Under the pieces are notes generated by a model. It was not told the DNA's origin. It did not search any database and was given only the letters and a program-made list of their open reading frames with translations. The position numbers were made by a program, and so were the translations under genes. This document shows positions 10,462 to 25,400 of a DNA stretch of 64,000 nt, piece by piece (positions within the stretch are counted from its first letter, which is position 1; the number at the start of each line of letters is the position of its first letter). The stretch covers positions 18,404,485-18,468,484 of the forward strand of contig NC_134027.1 in assembly GCF_964204645.1 (NCBI RefSeq), given 5' to 3'. This DNA comes from Tubulanus polymorphus (lineage: Eukaryota; Nemertea; Palaeonemertea; Tubulaniformes; Tubulanidae).

Positions 10462-13400
10462 GTAGGTGTTGCTACAATTTCATGGGAGAAATTGAAGATT
10501 TCCGGGATCTTTTTATAATTGTTATGCTGAAATGTTGAATTTTTTCAGATCTATACTGTTGGGATCAAAGGGATTTGATGTTCCAAAAATATCACAAAAA
10601 CTAGAAACATTGAGCACGGTGAAAACATTTGAACCATTGGAACCTGTGAGAGATACTGATATTCAGGTAACTTTTCTATTCCAAAAGGGTCTAATACCTG
10701 CGTAATAAAAAGTAATTTTACTTAGCCAACTAATGAGGGTTATGTGATAGCTTCTCATTTGTTGATTAGCCCACTTGGGACTTTAGTCCCAGCGGGCTAT
10801 TGCGTTCACTTTTCGTCCGTCGTCCGTCCGTCCGTAGACGGAATCCAGTTATTTTGGGAAGTTTTGAAGACGCTTCAAGGTAATGTCTTGATATTTGGGT
10901 TACACATGTATCTACCCAAGACACATCTTCAGCCCAAAAACTGGCCCTGTCAGATTCAAGATGGTCGACTGGCAGCCATTGTTGTTCGCCAAAATCAGCA
11001 CTTTTTACACATTTTTGAACTTTTTGAGGGAAATTTCGAAGACGCTTTGATCAATTACCTTGATCTTTTGGATATATGTGAATTCCCCCAGGGCCCATCA
11101 GCTTAACAAAAATTGGGTCGATCGGACTCAAGATGGCCGACCTATGACCTTTTTAGTGCCCAAAAATGTTAATTTTGGCCCAAATTCTGAGTCCTGTGGC
11201 TTCCTACTGGTTTATCATTTCTCATTGCAATTTGTGATGGGTATTCTTTGGAAAGGGATGTTTTATACCTGAGACAGGTGTTTTTCATCAGCCAATTATG
11301 ACGTAATTGGCGGCCATCTTGGTGTCAGCAGTACTCATTCGTAAGTGGGAAAAAGTTTTTCCACATTATATTGATACCTAAGCGTATTTTGTTACCACAA
11401 TCATTTAGAAAGTTGTAGCTCATAACGTGTTCTATGATTGTGGTGAGTTTCAAGGTCATTGGTTTTTGTATATGGCCACCAGGGGGCGTTGAATAATGCA
11501 ATATCTTAGTATTTCTATATTATATTCGTATCAATGCATATTTTGTAACCACAATCAATTGCAAAGTTGTAGCTCATGACATCATCTATGATTGTGGCAA
11601 GTTTTAAGGCCATTAGTTATTCTATATGGTCACCAGGGGGCGTTGAATAGTAGAATAACTTAGTATTTCCTTATTATATTGGTACCTAGGCATATTTTGT
11701 TACCATGATCAATTACAAAGTTATAGTTCGTGACATGTTCTATGATTGTGGTGAGTTTCAAGGTCATTGGGTTTTGAATATGGTCACCAGGGGGCGTTGA
11801 ATAGTAGAATAACTTAGCATTTCCATATTAAAGTGGTAACGAGGCATATTTTGTCATCACAATCAATTACAAAATCGTAGCTGCTGACATGTTCTATGAT
11901 TGTGGTGAGTTTCAAGGTCATTGGATTCTGTATATGGTCACCAGGGGGCGTTGAATATTGAAATTGTTAGATTGTTGAGCATTTGGAACCACTTCCCAAG
12001 TGGGCATGGTGTCCCTGGACCCCTAGTTTGTATGTTGAATCAAGTTAATTTGGGAAGTTTTTAACACACTTTGATGTATGCCTATTCACTTGGTATTCGG
12101 TGTTCACACCGGACGTATGTACTCATGATAGCCTAATTGATCCGATGAGATTCAAGATGACTGACTGACAGTCATAGTTTGTTAGAATGGGAACTTTTTA
12201 GCTGTTTTTACCCTCAAAAGTAGCTGCCCATATTACTATACGTGCACTACATAGGAAAGGTGTGTCACTGACATCTCAAAATCTGATAAAAAAACATGTT
12301 CAACCAGGTCATAGCTACTAAGTACATGCATAAAATCGCAGATGCTCAATTGCTCAAAGAAAGAAAAACAATTATGGTTTCACAAAGAAATGAAGGTTTT
12401 TTATTTACGAAAATCCTATGTTCTCGAAAATTATAAACAAATAGCTCCTTTTAGTGCAGCGTTAATCACAAGCCTTGAAGAAATGCACATGTTGCGGAAC
12501 ATTCTACTCTTGCTTCATTCCATTTGATCTCTGCAAATCTGCAGTTGTTGTTTGGCTCCAAGATATCGATGGTCTGCCTAAATGCGTTTCTTCGGAATGA
12601 GTTATTGCATTACAAACTGTTATATTTATATATGGCAGGACTGTCTGGTAATATTTTTGACAATTCGATTCAACTGCTATTTTGTTGTTCAAAGCCCATG
12701 GACTTGTCGAAACGAATCTCGTAAAAAAATCATACATTAGAGAATGAAATAGTGCAAGAAAAATGTTTTTAAATCCCTGACCCTTATTCTTTTCATGGCA
12801 ATTCCAAAAAGGAGATCAAGATATGAGCCTCACAAAACTTTCAGGTTTCATTTATACAGCTATCTGTACCTGTGATGTGGAAGGTTACGTCGTTTGGATG
12901 TCGAATATCTAGCATTTTGAAATAGGGCAGTATGGCAAATGTCAGTCAAATGATATTACTATTGAAATGTATGAATCTGATTGTTTGATTTTAGAATTTT
13001 ATATCAGTGTCAATAACATATCAAACCATAGATACATGTCGTGATAACTACAGTAATATGGAGTTCTGAATAATGTACAATTAAGCATATCTCATAAATA
13101 CAAGAAACATGATGTATCTTTCATTATCTTCTCACCCTGAATGAAGGAAATCTCAGTCTAAGTGAAAAAGCTTAAGAGGGCTGTCTATGTTTGAAATAAG
13201 TTACTTACAATAGGCACAGTACAATGTTATTACTTCAGGAGGCCAAACCATCTATTTGTGGCCATATTGATAATCATCTCGAGTATTAGCTCTTGGTGGC
13301 ACAAATTGTGACCACTGGATATACTGTCACCCTGATATAATTTGCATATTTCGTAATCATATAGATCTACAATGTCATATCGAACAGTTCATAACATTTC

Positions 13401-16400
13401 ATAGCTCTACTACATATTAATAATAATAATAATATAATATAACATGACTATAGTGTCAATATGTGCTTTAAGGTCGTAATCAACATGTGACATTACTCAA
13501 TATGTTTTCATAATAATGAAAATGTAAATGAAAAATTCAAGGCATTCTCAGAGGACATCCCTGTGATCATTTAAAGAAAATTCTTAAATTGGAATTCGAC
13601 ACACCTTTGGTCCTACTAAAAGTTCCTTATTTTTCACGTCTACTTCACTCGCTGGACTTGTATGAAGAGACGGTCTGTCAGCATCGGTAGTCTTTGTTCC
13701 ATAAACAGTTTCAAACCGTTTGTAGAGTAAGTCTTCTGTCAGGACGGGATCGGGCACAAAGTGTAGATCATCAAAGTCTTCTAGTCGTGAGGGATTTATG
13801 GTACATTACCAGCAATCTTTGGCCAAATTTGATTTACATTTCTCGATCTAAAATATGTAAAACACATCGTAGCTTATTAAATGATGAATCACAAAAGCAC
13901 AATCAGTCATCCACTCTTTAATTCTTCCAATCTATGGTTAATAGTCTAGTGCTGCAAACTAATCACTAACCTACAGGGTTTTACAAATTAAAGGGTGGAT
14001 TGTAATCCTTAACTAACCACAGTTGGAAATGTTACACATTTCACATGGGACCACCCGTGACAAATGTTAGACATAGCACCTGGAAGATGTAGTGGCGCCT
14101 CTGGCAGTGTTTGTTCATAAATTCTATTAGCTTTGGACACTTCTCTTCATCCGCCTTCTTAAGTTTATCTGGCTCCAGAAAAAATATGGACAGAGCACTG
14201 AAGAAGTCATCAATCGTCTCTTGTTTGGCTGCTGAATACACCTAAAATTTAACAACAAAATATTCAGAATGTATAAACAATAGTGTTGTTTCATTGGAAG
14301 GTCAAATGTCTTACTGTGACCAATACAGCCTGTTGATAAAGCCAGGTGTCAGCAGGGAAACTTAAAATGAATGCAAGTTGGTATACTGCAATGGTGGGAG
14401 CTCTGTGGTTTAATTGAATTTACATATATCTACTTCACAAAAAGAAAGTGTTTCAGTATATGCCTAAAAAGTCAGTTTTCCAACCAGTCGACACAAATTT
14501 GCAAGAATAGTGAGGGGTGGTGGGTTGTGATGATCAGCTACACGAATTTCACGAACTGGAACCTAACACCTGAGCCATCAGATCGACAGCAAACAAGAGC
14601 CGAGGCCTCCTGAGTAACTACTGGTGAACATTCTACAAAGATAAACGGCTGATTTTCTCATCCAAGCTATTATGCACAGTGCCTTGTTCATGACACCAAC
14701 AGCCGACAATTTGAATCAAATAAGTAATTGCAATATTCCATCAACGATGGTGGACGCTTGTAATTTGAAAAGAAAATATAACACTCCGCCTAACTCGGTT
14801 CTATTTGGACCGCTATTTATTTAATCAAGTTACCGAATTTTGACTCAAGAGATCAGGGAATTTTAGCCTTTTAAGTTGGGGAACTGAAAGTATGTAATGG
14901 AATTTCGCCGATGCAGTCGGTTTACCAACAGGGTGGAGATTTCTGTACGTAAGTTAATATAGTGGGTTCAATCTTATGTAAATTGTCTACTCGTATTGGT
15001 ACCTAGGCATATGTTATCGAAATCAATTGCAAAATAATGGCTCTTGACAGGTTCTATGATCTCGGTGAGTGTCAATGTCATTGGTTTCAGTTAGTATTTC
15101 AGTTTAAATTGGGACCTTTCAAATTTTGTAAGCACACGTAACTGCAAATATGTAGCTTTAAACCTGGAGCCTAGTTATTGATTCAATTTGTTTTGTTAAA
15201 GCCTTTGTAATTCCATTATTTTCATTTTTTTGTTTCAGGGGTTTCTAAAGAATGAACGTGAGAATGCATTGTTAGCCACTATTGAACAAACTAGAAAACA
15301 CGTAAGTTCAATGGTTGTACATAAAAAGCGGATATGTAGCTGGCAGATAAAGATTTATGTAAACCATATGCGAGGTAAAAAAAACCCACATAGCCCTTCA
15401 ATGAAACATCTCTGCGATACGCAAGCCTCGCATAAGGCTAGAAACAATCTATCATCAATTCAATGTTATTCAGCAAACAAACCAATTTGAATTAATTTCA
15501 TTCGGCAAACAAACCAATTTGAATTAGATATCATTTGGCATGAATCATAGAAAAATGAAATGACAAAGCATTTGTTCTTGCCACATCCTCTCGCAATGTC
15601 ATCGTAAATGCGAAAAAGATAATTAATCAGTTCCTGTATATATTTTTCCTTGTATGATTGAAAAAATGTTGAAAACCGTGCTGAAATGTATACGGAGCCC
15701 AGTGTATAAGAAATAAATATTATTATTATTTATTCATTCCATATCAGCCAATCCAAAGAACACTCTCGGATACATGTTCTTCGATTTATGATAATATCAG
15801 CATCGTGGCTTAATGGCCCGTGGGCCTCTTGAATTATGGCCGACATTTATCTACTGATCTACTTCATAGCTCCATGTCACTTAGTAAAACTCTACATATC
15901 AATAATTGTATAGTTTCGCGCGAGCAGGAGAGTGTACTGCACTGCCATTGGCAGGGAATATAAATATCCAGGGATATCCCTGTGTGTTAGAAATAAAAGA
16001 AATCGATGCCAACAAAGGTCACAACACTGCGCTCAGCACACTGAATGGATGAACGAGCAGCCTCAGTTTTCATGGGCTTGCAGGCTTGCAAGCACATCAT
16101 GCTATCAAAGGATTGATAACTTGCTTGTGGAGTTGATAACTTCCGTTAGAAACTTTCTTGGACTCTGATATTCACACAGATTTAACCCTTTCAATGCTGA
16201 CTAATCAATACCCTATAGGCTGGAGATAATTTGAAAATTTTGAAAAATTCCACCTTATTGTGTTGAATAACGGGAATACCACTATAGTGCGTCTACACCG
16301 CGGCGCAGTGTAGCGTAAGTTACTAATATCTCACTATGTTTGACAGGTGCTGCCATCTTTCAATAGAGATAAAAACTAATTACTAATTACATCAATACAC

Positions 16401-19400
16401 AGCCAATGCGCAGTGCAGTGTATTTGCAAAATCCATCACTGATTTATACACCGCACTGCAAGGGTTAATGCAGTAATCAAATCTAGGTTCCGTTATCTTT
16501 TCTTTGTTTTATGATTTTGTTTAATCGGTTTTGTTATTTCGGCAGTTGACACTAACCTTGTTTGAGCGTACGTGATCAGTCTTGAAATTGGTATTCATGG
16601 GCGGCATAGTGCTGAAGACAATTCATTCTTTATTGAAACAAATTTCACGATAAAACATTTACTTTCACGTTTTTAGCCCACTTGGGACTTTAGTGCCGGC
16701 AGGCTATTGCGTTCACTTTTCGTCCGTCCATAGACGGAATCCCGTTATTATGGGAAGTGTTAAAGACGCTCCAATGTAATATCTTGATATTTGGGTTACC
16801 CATGTATCTACCCGAGACATCTTCAGATTCAAAATGGCCGACTGGCAGCCATTGTTCGCCAAAATCAGCACTTTTTGCACATTTTTGAACTTTTTGAGGG
16901 AAATTTTAAAGACGCTTTGATCAATTACCTTGATCTTTCGTATATATTTGAATCCCCCAAGGGCCCATCAGCATGACAAAAATCGGGTCGATCGGACTCA
17001 AGATGGCCGTCTATGAAATTCCTGTAGCGTCCTGTAGCTTCCTACTTGTTTGCCATTTCCCATTGCAATTTGTGGTGGGTATTCTTTGGAAAGGGATGTT
17101 TTATACCTGAGACAGGTATTTTTGATCAGCCAATTAGGGCGCCATTGGCCGCCATCTTGGTGTCATCAGTACTCATTCGTAGGCGGGAAAATGTTTTTCC
17201 ACATTATATTGATACCTAAGCATAATATGTTACCACAATTAATTAGAAAGTTATAGCCCATAACGTGTTCTATGATTTTGAATATTACAATAACTTAGTA
17301 TTTCTGTATTATATTCGTACCTATGCATATTTTGTTACCACAATCAATTGCAAAGTTGTAGCTCATGACATCGTCAATGATCGTGGTGAGTTTTAAGGTC
17401 ATTAGTCATTCTATGTGGTCACCAGGGGGTGTTGAATGGTAGAAAACTTATTATTAACTTAGTATTTCCTTATTGAATTGGTACCTAGGCATATTTTGTT
17501 TATAAGAACCCATCGCAGTCTTTTGACTAGGGGATATAAATGTACAGTTGACGCTAAACGCCGATTTCGGTCAAAACCCCGCAACACACACGGACCCTGT
17601 ACAGACAGGACAGAAAGTACTTAAAAACAAGAAAAGCCTGTCCCACCTTTACGCATAAATCCTTGGTTCTATCTCTCCCACCTTCCAGGTGTGATAGTAG
17701 TAATGATATCTCATATATTTCCACATACTACTAGACATTTATGATGTTCTAAAAATGTAAAAAAACGCTGAACTCAGGCCGCCCGCGTTTTCAGAATCGT
17801 CCGTAGCATACATATGATACACACATGATACCGATTCAAGAGTCCTCTAGAATCAAATCAGAATCACTAGAAAAACTAAGAGAATGCTAAACAATTTTTT
17901 TTATTAATTCTTTACTGTTTATCAACACAAAAACGATGTCTGACTGAAGGTCCACGTGTATAACAATATATATATATATAACATATCTTCGTGTTTACTG
18001 TTACGCTCGCATGAAACCGACCTAGTTGCCCAGCCTCTAACGGCCCTGCGGGCCTAATTTTCTTATAATCATGCATATTTTGTTGCCACAATCAATTGCA
18101 AAGTTGTTGCTCATGACATCGTCAATGATTGTGGTGAGTTTTAATTAAGGTCATTAGTTATTCTATGTGGTCACCAGGGGGCGTTGAATGGTTGAAAACT
18201 TAGTATTTCCTTATTAGATTGGTACCTAGGCATATTTTGTTACCTTGATCAATTGCAAAGTTGTAGTTCATGACATGTTCTATGATTGTGGTGAGTTTCA
18301 AGGTCATTGGTCATTCAAGAGTCCTCTAGAATCAAATCAGAATCACTAGAAAACTAAGAGAATGCTAAACAATTTTCTTTATTGATTCTTTACTGTTTAT
18401 CAACACAAAAATGATGTCTGACTGAAGGTCCACGTGTATAACAATATATATATATATAACATATCTTCGTGTTAAATGTTACACTCGCATGAAACCGACC
18501 GTGTTGCCCAGCCTCTAACGGCCCTGCGGGCCTAATTTTCTTATAATCATGCATATTTTGTTGCCACAATCAATTGCAAAGTTGTAGCTCATGACATCGT
18601 CAATGATTGTGGTGAGTTTTAATTAAGGTCATTAGTTATTCTATGTGGTCACCAGGGGGCGTTGAATGGTTGAAAACTTAGTATTTCCTTATTAGATTGG
18701 TACCTAGGCATATTTTGTTACCTTGATCAATTGCAAAGTTGTAGTTCATGACATGTTCTATGATTGTGGTGAGTTTCAAGGTCATTGGTTTTAATATATG
18801 GTCACCAAGAGGCGTTGAATATTGAAATCATTAGATTGTTGAGCATTTGAAACCACTTCCCAAGTGGGCATGGTGTCCCTGGACCCCTAGCTTTTTGGTT
18901 TACCTTTGTCAGCGATATGATGATGGCATTGAGCCAATTCTTGTAAAATCGCGGTACGTTTTTTTATGTGAGCATTTGTTTCATTAGTTCACGACTTAAA
19001 CGACGTATAATCGATGCGATTGAAGACATGACGAAACTCCGTCGATGACATGGTCAACTGAGTTAAAATTCTACGAAAAACTGTTTTGGCCGGAAAATTC
19101 TTAGCTCTCGCGTATATAATTGCAATGACCTCGATTGGGGGGCGTCGTCTCTACGAGCGAATGGGATTGGCTGTTTTTTGGGATATACGGGGAATTCCGG
19201 CGCTACTAAAATAATTATGGGAAAGCCATAGAATGGCGTACTTTTCATTGGACTAGGTGCCGTATACGTGTGAATTTCAAATGCTCATTGCTGGTGCGGA
19301 TGTAATTATTTCACACATCCGCCATAGGTATTGTTTCATTTTAATACCAGGTGATTGTTTTGATTGAGGTGTAAGCGAATATTTACTTACACGAGGCCTC

Positions 19401-22400
19401 CACGTGCCCACGGAGTGCTACACGACATACACACAAGCGCCTACAGTACACTACTAAGGGTGATGCTGTAACGCGTGCACGTTTGACATGAAAATAGGCT
19501 GAATAATCGTAGCAGATGAGCGCTGTTTTCTGTTCGATAGAATTTGTAATAGATTGTAATTTCTTGTGACCTGAAAATACTAAGCAGCAAACTATAAGGT
19601 CTGTCGAGGTCTGAATATTGTAGTGGTAAATTCCAGGATTTAAAACGATCTAATAGCCGATTTCTTCTGTACCGGTATTTTAGCTTCCGCGGCCAACATT
19701 GGAAGAGGTTTCCAAGACCCGATATTCAGCCACCCTCTGATATGTGACATCATATGAATTTTAGGCCATCCCAAAATAATGGTCTGTTTGCCGTAACCCG
19801 ACCGACCCGACTTCAAAAGTACCGAGTGAAAACCTTTTTCTGGGATTCATTGAAATAAATTTGATTTTTGATAAAAACGGCCGACCGACCGACCCACTGC
19901 CGACGTATGAGCTACGTATGTTTGAATTCAAGTGAAAACATGCCTTGACATGTGGCCTAATTTAAGTTTTTCCAGGAAACTGGTAGTGTTCCAATAAGCT
20001 GCCATTCATTCTAATAGTGACTATATAAAGCTGGTAAGGTAAAAGCGCGCACATATTCAATGTACTGTTTCATTTTTAACACAGAGATGATGCTCTGGAC
20101 GAAGTTATAATTTTAGAATAATTCTTGAAATCTACGCTATTAGACAAATTTCCCGTGCACAACGTAGATGATTTTTTTGTGATATTGTTTCCATGTAAAA
20201 AAGCCCAAAGGTGAAAAAGTTGTTATTTTTTTGGCCAAGAATTTTGCAAAAAAATTTCTACCTACCTACTGACTCATCCTGAAAAGTTGGGTCGGTGTTA
20301 CGGCAAACAGACAATTATTTAGGGATGGCCTTATTTGAATATTTTTTGACGCCTTATAAAACGTTACCATTATGAAACCTAAACAATGTTAACCATTCAG
20401 CGTCATTTTACAAACGACAACCGTAAATCGATGTGCAAAACGTCACAGGTTTATGTGTACACATACAAGCTATTTGGCAAAATATTATTGATAAAGATGT
20501 AGAATGGCTCCCTGTGATTATATAATGACCTCTATTTGAACGTCGAAATGTTATATCGCATTGAATATCATGATAAGACGTATTGTAATAGTAAATGATG
20601 TATGATTATATCAGGAGCGGCAGGCATAAATAGAAATGATAAGTAAATCGGATTATTCAGTTAAATGGCGGATGTATACACGATTTGGAAGTCTGATATA
20701 AAAGTCAGACCCTGACATGGGGATGCTAGTGGAATGACGAAGCTATCTACGATCTGAGTAGGGCCGGCGTGAATTTCATCGGCGGCTGCAAGCGGTCTAT
20801 ATAAAAACGTGTAAACAAATAATTTCAGTATTCAAATGTTTTAGAAAATATGTTCGATATTAGGGGTATGCAGGTTTCACGAGATTAGCAATCTATAATA
20901 GCATAGCTGTCATATACGGCTCCGCGTCCACTGATGGCATGTGTACAATTCAATTCAATACTTTATTGATCCTTAATACATTGAAATTCCGGGATGAAAT
21001 TCCCAAATTCAATAAAGTTACAAATTTTAGAATAAGAAAATACAAAATACAAGACACATGGGTAATTCATACAGAATAACATCAATAAGTTATTTAAATG
21101 ACGATGTCTACTTCAACCCAGACCCAACTCTAGGATATCGAGTGACAGCCAAACTGGGACCGGGCTGGCTGGCTACACGATATGCTCGAAGCAGACTTCA
21201 GAAGAGCTCTTTCTTCAACCATGGAGGCAATGAAGTTGCAGACCAGCTTAGAGCAAAAGTGAATCGAAGTCGGTCACAGGTTGACAATTTTTTTTAATTA
21301 GACCAGTCGAAGACTGTATCATCTACCCAATCGCCAAATCTCATAGTTCCCCAAATTTCTTAAAACTTCGATTTCAAATTTGCAATTCCACATTAGCTTA
21401 TCCCAGAAATTCTACATTTTTTCGCAGGCGTCAAATAATTTATTAAAGTTAATTTTCTTGTTTCATATTGTGAAACATATTTTTTTGAAAATATTTAATA
21501 GTTTCCCTGCCGCGCCTACCTGTACCCTACAAAATTTTGGACGCGGACCGTAAAACAATTTTATATCTTTGGTCTTATTTGACTACAAAATAATTCTTTA
21601 AGAAAGATAAAATACAATATAAACTTGTGGAACTTTGAGGTCACGAATTAAAAAGATTTTTCACGCAATGCCCTTATTCCAAACAACATCTAGCTTTCAA
21701 GGTAAACCACACTTTGCCCATGGGCAATTTATTTGGAAATAGATTCTGAATTGAATTGAATTGACTGGTTCCCTACCTCTTCGGAGAGCCAGGGGGGTAA
21801 CTTTATCAGATATCGTAGTGGAGTGTTGAAGGAAATGCAAATTGTTCTTGCTTTATGTCTTTATGATTTAAAAAGAAAAATCATGGCTCCTATCTATTTT
21901 TGTGTTCGCTCCCATCACCTGAAGCAACTAATCAGTTCAAAGGTCGATTAATTCTACTACATAAATACAAAACCACCAAGCTTTCAGTATAACCCTGTCA
22001 GCAAGTCCCTTTTTAAAATTTAATTCTTGTTCTAGTCTCCTATGGAGATGAAAAACTTCATCATCATAACTTATCAAAGTCACCAAAATATTTTGCAAAT
22101 CGAAATTGATAAATGCTTCCTAAACTTGAATGTTAAGATTAAATTATATAACAAGGTATGAGAACATGGATCTAATGCACCTAAGGATAGGGCTAACTAT
22201 TTCACTGATTCATTGGATTTATTTCTAAGTGCGCTGAATCCATGTGAATTTTAAATATTCTAAAGAAAATGTATTATTTGATCGATTTATTGATAAATTT
22301 CGCTACACATATGCAGTAATTATTCGTAGTATTTTTTGAACTGCGGTAACGGGCTTTGGCGATCGTCATCGGTGCTTAGATGTAGTCTTGCAGCTTTAGT

Positions 22401-25400
22401 ACGGATTTGCCCTGGGTACCCGAGCTGCAGACTTGATAGAAAAATATACAAAATCATGACGATTGAAACGTGAAGCAACGATTGAAATGAAATTATTGAC
22501 TGCTGGATGTAATACCCAGGGCTACCAATGTCTCCGATTTCGGCGGAGTTTGCTACGGTAAAACCAGTAGAACTCCGGTGCTACGGGAGTGGTGAAAAAA
22601 CTACGCTCGAGCGTCGATCTCATTCCGGTACTCCGCCGAAGAGTCAATCGAATACGCCCATAATCAATTTCACTCCGGTGTTCCGTTAGAATGCCAATCG
22701 AATATGCTCAAATTTATTTCACTCCGGCGTTCCGTTAGAATGCCAATCGAATACGCTCAAATCAATTTTGTCATTGTTAAATCCTATCCACAGAATGGTA
22801 GTCTTTGGTTTGTGCGCATGCGCAGTTATCAATAAGCGATCATGAAAAGTGATAGTCGGAGGTTGGATTTAGTGTTCACCTGTTAACATGGCGGCATCGT
22901 TGTCTGATTTGGATTTTTCGGCAAACGAATCGAATTCCGATGATGATGAAAGCGAATCGGAAGAAGGTGAAGTAACTGCGAGGAAGAGAAAATCCAAACA
23001 AGGGACTAGTAACGAACAACAGAATAAAAAAACCGGTGACGCCAATCAAAAATTCAAAGCAGAATATACGTCCAAGTATCCGTGCATTGTTCCATCTCAA
23101 ATATCAAATAGTTATGCACTGTGCACTGTCTGTAACCTTGATTTTCTTGTTACACATGGTGGGTTAACAGATGTCAGGAAACATTGTGAAGAAAGCAAAA
23201 GTCACGAAGCTAAGGCAAAAGCGTCTAAAATCACTCGCTATTTCACATCTAATACTCCAACAGCAGACGAATTGGTAACCCTAAGGGCGGAGGTGATGTT
23301 CATTAATTTTTTGGTCGAACACAACATAGCTTTCGCAGTATCAGATCATGCTACACGACTCTTTAAAAAGATGTTCAAAAAAGATTGTGCAAACTTCTCA
23401 TGCGGGAGAACAAAGTCTACCGCAATCATGCGAGTCTTGGCTAACGAGGTGAAAGCACAAATCGTGGAGCAAATGGGCCAGAACCCATTTATTATTGGGA
23501 CGGATGGATCCACATTTAACAATGATACTTTCTACCCGATAGTGGTTAGATACATAGATGCAAATGGCAATATCCGCACGGAACTTTTAGCACAACCAAT
23601 GCAAAATGAATCGCATACCGGAGTTAGTATATTTGAAGTGATCCGAGATGAATTTTCAAAGCACGATATAGATTGGTCAAAATGTCTGGCCCTAGCTGCG
23701 GACAATACGAATACAATGGTCGGCAGACACCGAGGAGTGATTAGGTTTATTAGAGACAAACATAAAGACTGCTTTTTAGCCGGATGTGTGTGTCATCTAT
23801 TGGCTTTGGCTACTAGAAAGGCAATTACAGCCTTCCAAGGGGATATTGATTTTGACAACATCTTAAAACTCACAAATTGGTACCTGGAAAAGTCAAGTAA
23901 ACGAAAAGCAAAACTGTCCAAAATTCAAAGAGATAATAACATTCCTGAGCAGGCTATAATTAAACATGTACCAACTAGATGGCTTTCTATGCGGCCTGCT
24001 TTGATCAGACTTCTAGATCAGTGGAGGGCATTAGAAATATTCTTCAACGAAGAATGTGCTGTGAACGAGCCAGGTGACGAGGGGCAAGGTGATGATGATT
24101 TAGTCAACCCAGAAACAGTAAAAGCAACAATAAAAAAGTTTTCAATAGGAGGAAAACAAGATTATATGCTGCCTTCTTGGTGAAAGCACTCGAGGTAATT
24201 TGTGTTAACAGTATCAGTAATCAATAGAATATTTAATCAGTCAACAACAGGCCTAAGGTTTTGAAATTTTAGGCTAAACAAAAATGATACCTTGTTTTTC
24301 TGCTTGTTTTAAAACTGCAATAAACTTTTATCTTTTAGAGTCTTGAGTTCACAAACGAAAGTCTGCAGACGAATCATGGCACCATACACATCGTGAAGAG
24401 GAGTTTGGAGAGATTATTCCAAAAGTTGCTGGTCTGTTTCACAAAGCCTGCTGCACTGAAAAGTACTGCCTGTGTCTTGTCCACTGATTTCACCAGCAGA
24501 TATAACATAAAGGTTAGTAATATATTCCTCATTTAGAGGGGGGTTCCAGCAACCAGGAATCAATTTTGTTGATTCATGGATTTTTAGACTAATACTACCA
24601 TACTAGTCCCTAGCCCTCTACTAGTTATGGGAGTTGCTTGGTATTTTACAATCGCTCAGATCAACTCCAGGCCATCATTTTTGACCAACTAATCAAGAAA
24701 GCATAGCCATAATTTTTTTTTTAATGTGGTAGGCCCCTATTAAATGTTCCTTTTCTAAATCATCATCTGGGCAGAGTCGTCTTTCGTCGATGTTTGTACA
24801 CTCTGTTAGATAGCTGGTGAAGATGAGGCATTTTCTGCACTTCCCATGGGAGGGCGGGAGGAGCAGTATTTTCAGACTGGTTCATCATTGATCTTCAACA
24901 CATGACAATTTGAAATCAAAGATAAATTGATTGATTGATGTTGACTTTGTTTTTTCCTCAGTGAACAGATATAAACTGATTAGAAAGTGCTACATTTTCA
25001 ATCTCCTCAATCAAAGGGCTTAGGCCAATTCTCGCTTTATTTTGTCAGTATTGATTACCTCAAATAGCCTTTCTAATCGGGGACGGGTAAGTGTAGTGCA
25101 CTTACAAATTTGTAAAAAGATTAATACCGATGTGTAGTTGGTATAGTCTGTATTATTTAACCCTATCGTGCCTAGGGTAAGATAAATCACAACTGCCTGG
25201 ATACTACTGATAATCTGTCCCAGCTTTAGTTTTGTCTAGCAAGCTGGTGCTGCCACCTGGTTTTCAACCTTACTAATTCTAAACCAGCTGTGTAAATAGC
25301 GATTTTATAATGTTTTGGCCTGGTTTGAACATTGTATGATTTAAATTGTAGGACAAGAAAGATATAGTAATTGGAACCAAGGCCATGGAATGCCTCGCAT

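Larger units (their letters stand above)
16675..18890 (+). mobile_element. Family 1 palindrome-headed repeat, copy B, rearranged
   Basis: Starts AGCCCACTTGGGACTTTAG after TTTTT and ends GGACCCCTAG. Compared with copy A it carries an insertion (about 17501-18070) and then a direct duplication of about 476 bp. The ends and the array units match copies A, C and D. Confidence 0.8.

Noticed and set aside
10744-11272. 120-codon frame and follow-on inside family 1 copy A
   Set aside because: The frame is broken at different places in copies B, C and D, so it is not maintained as a protein.
23532-23759. Minus-strand frame within hAT 1
   Set aside because: Shadow of the transposase coding sequence on the other strand.
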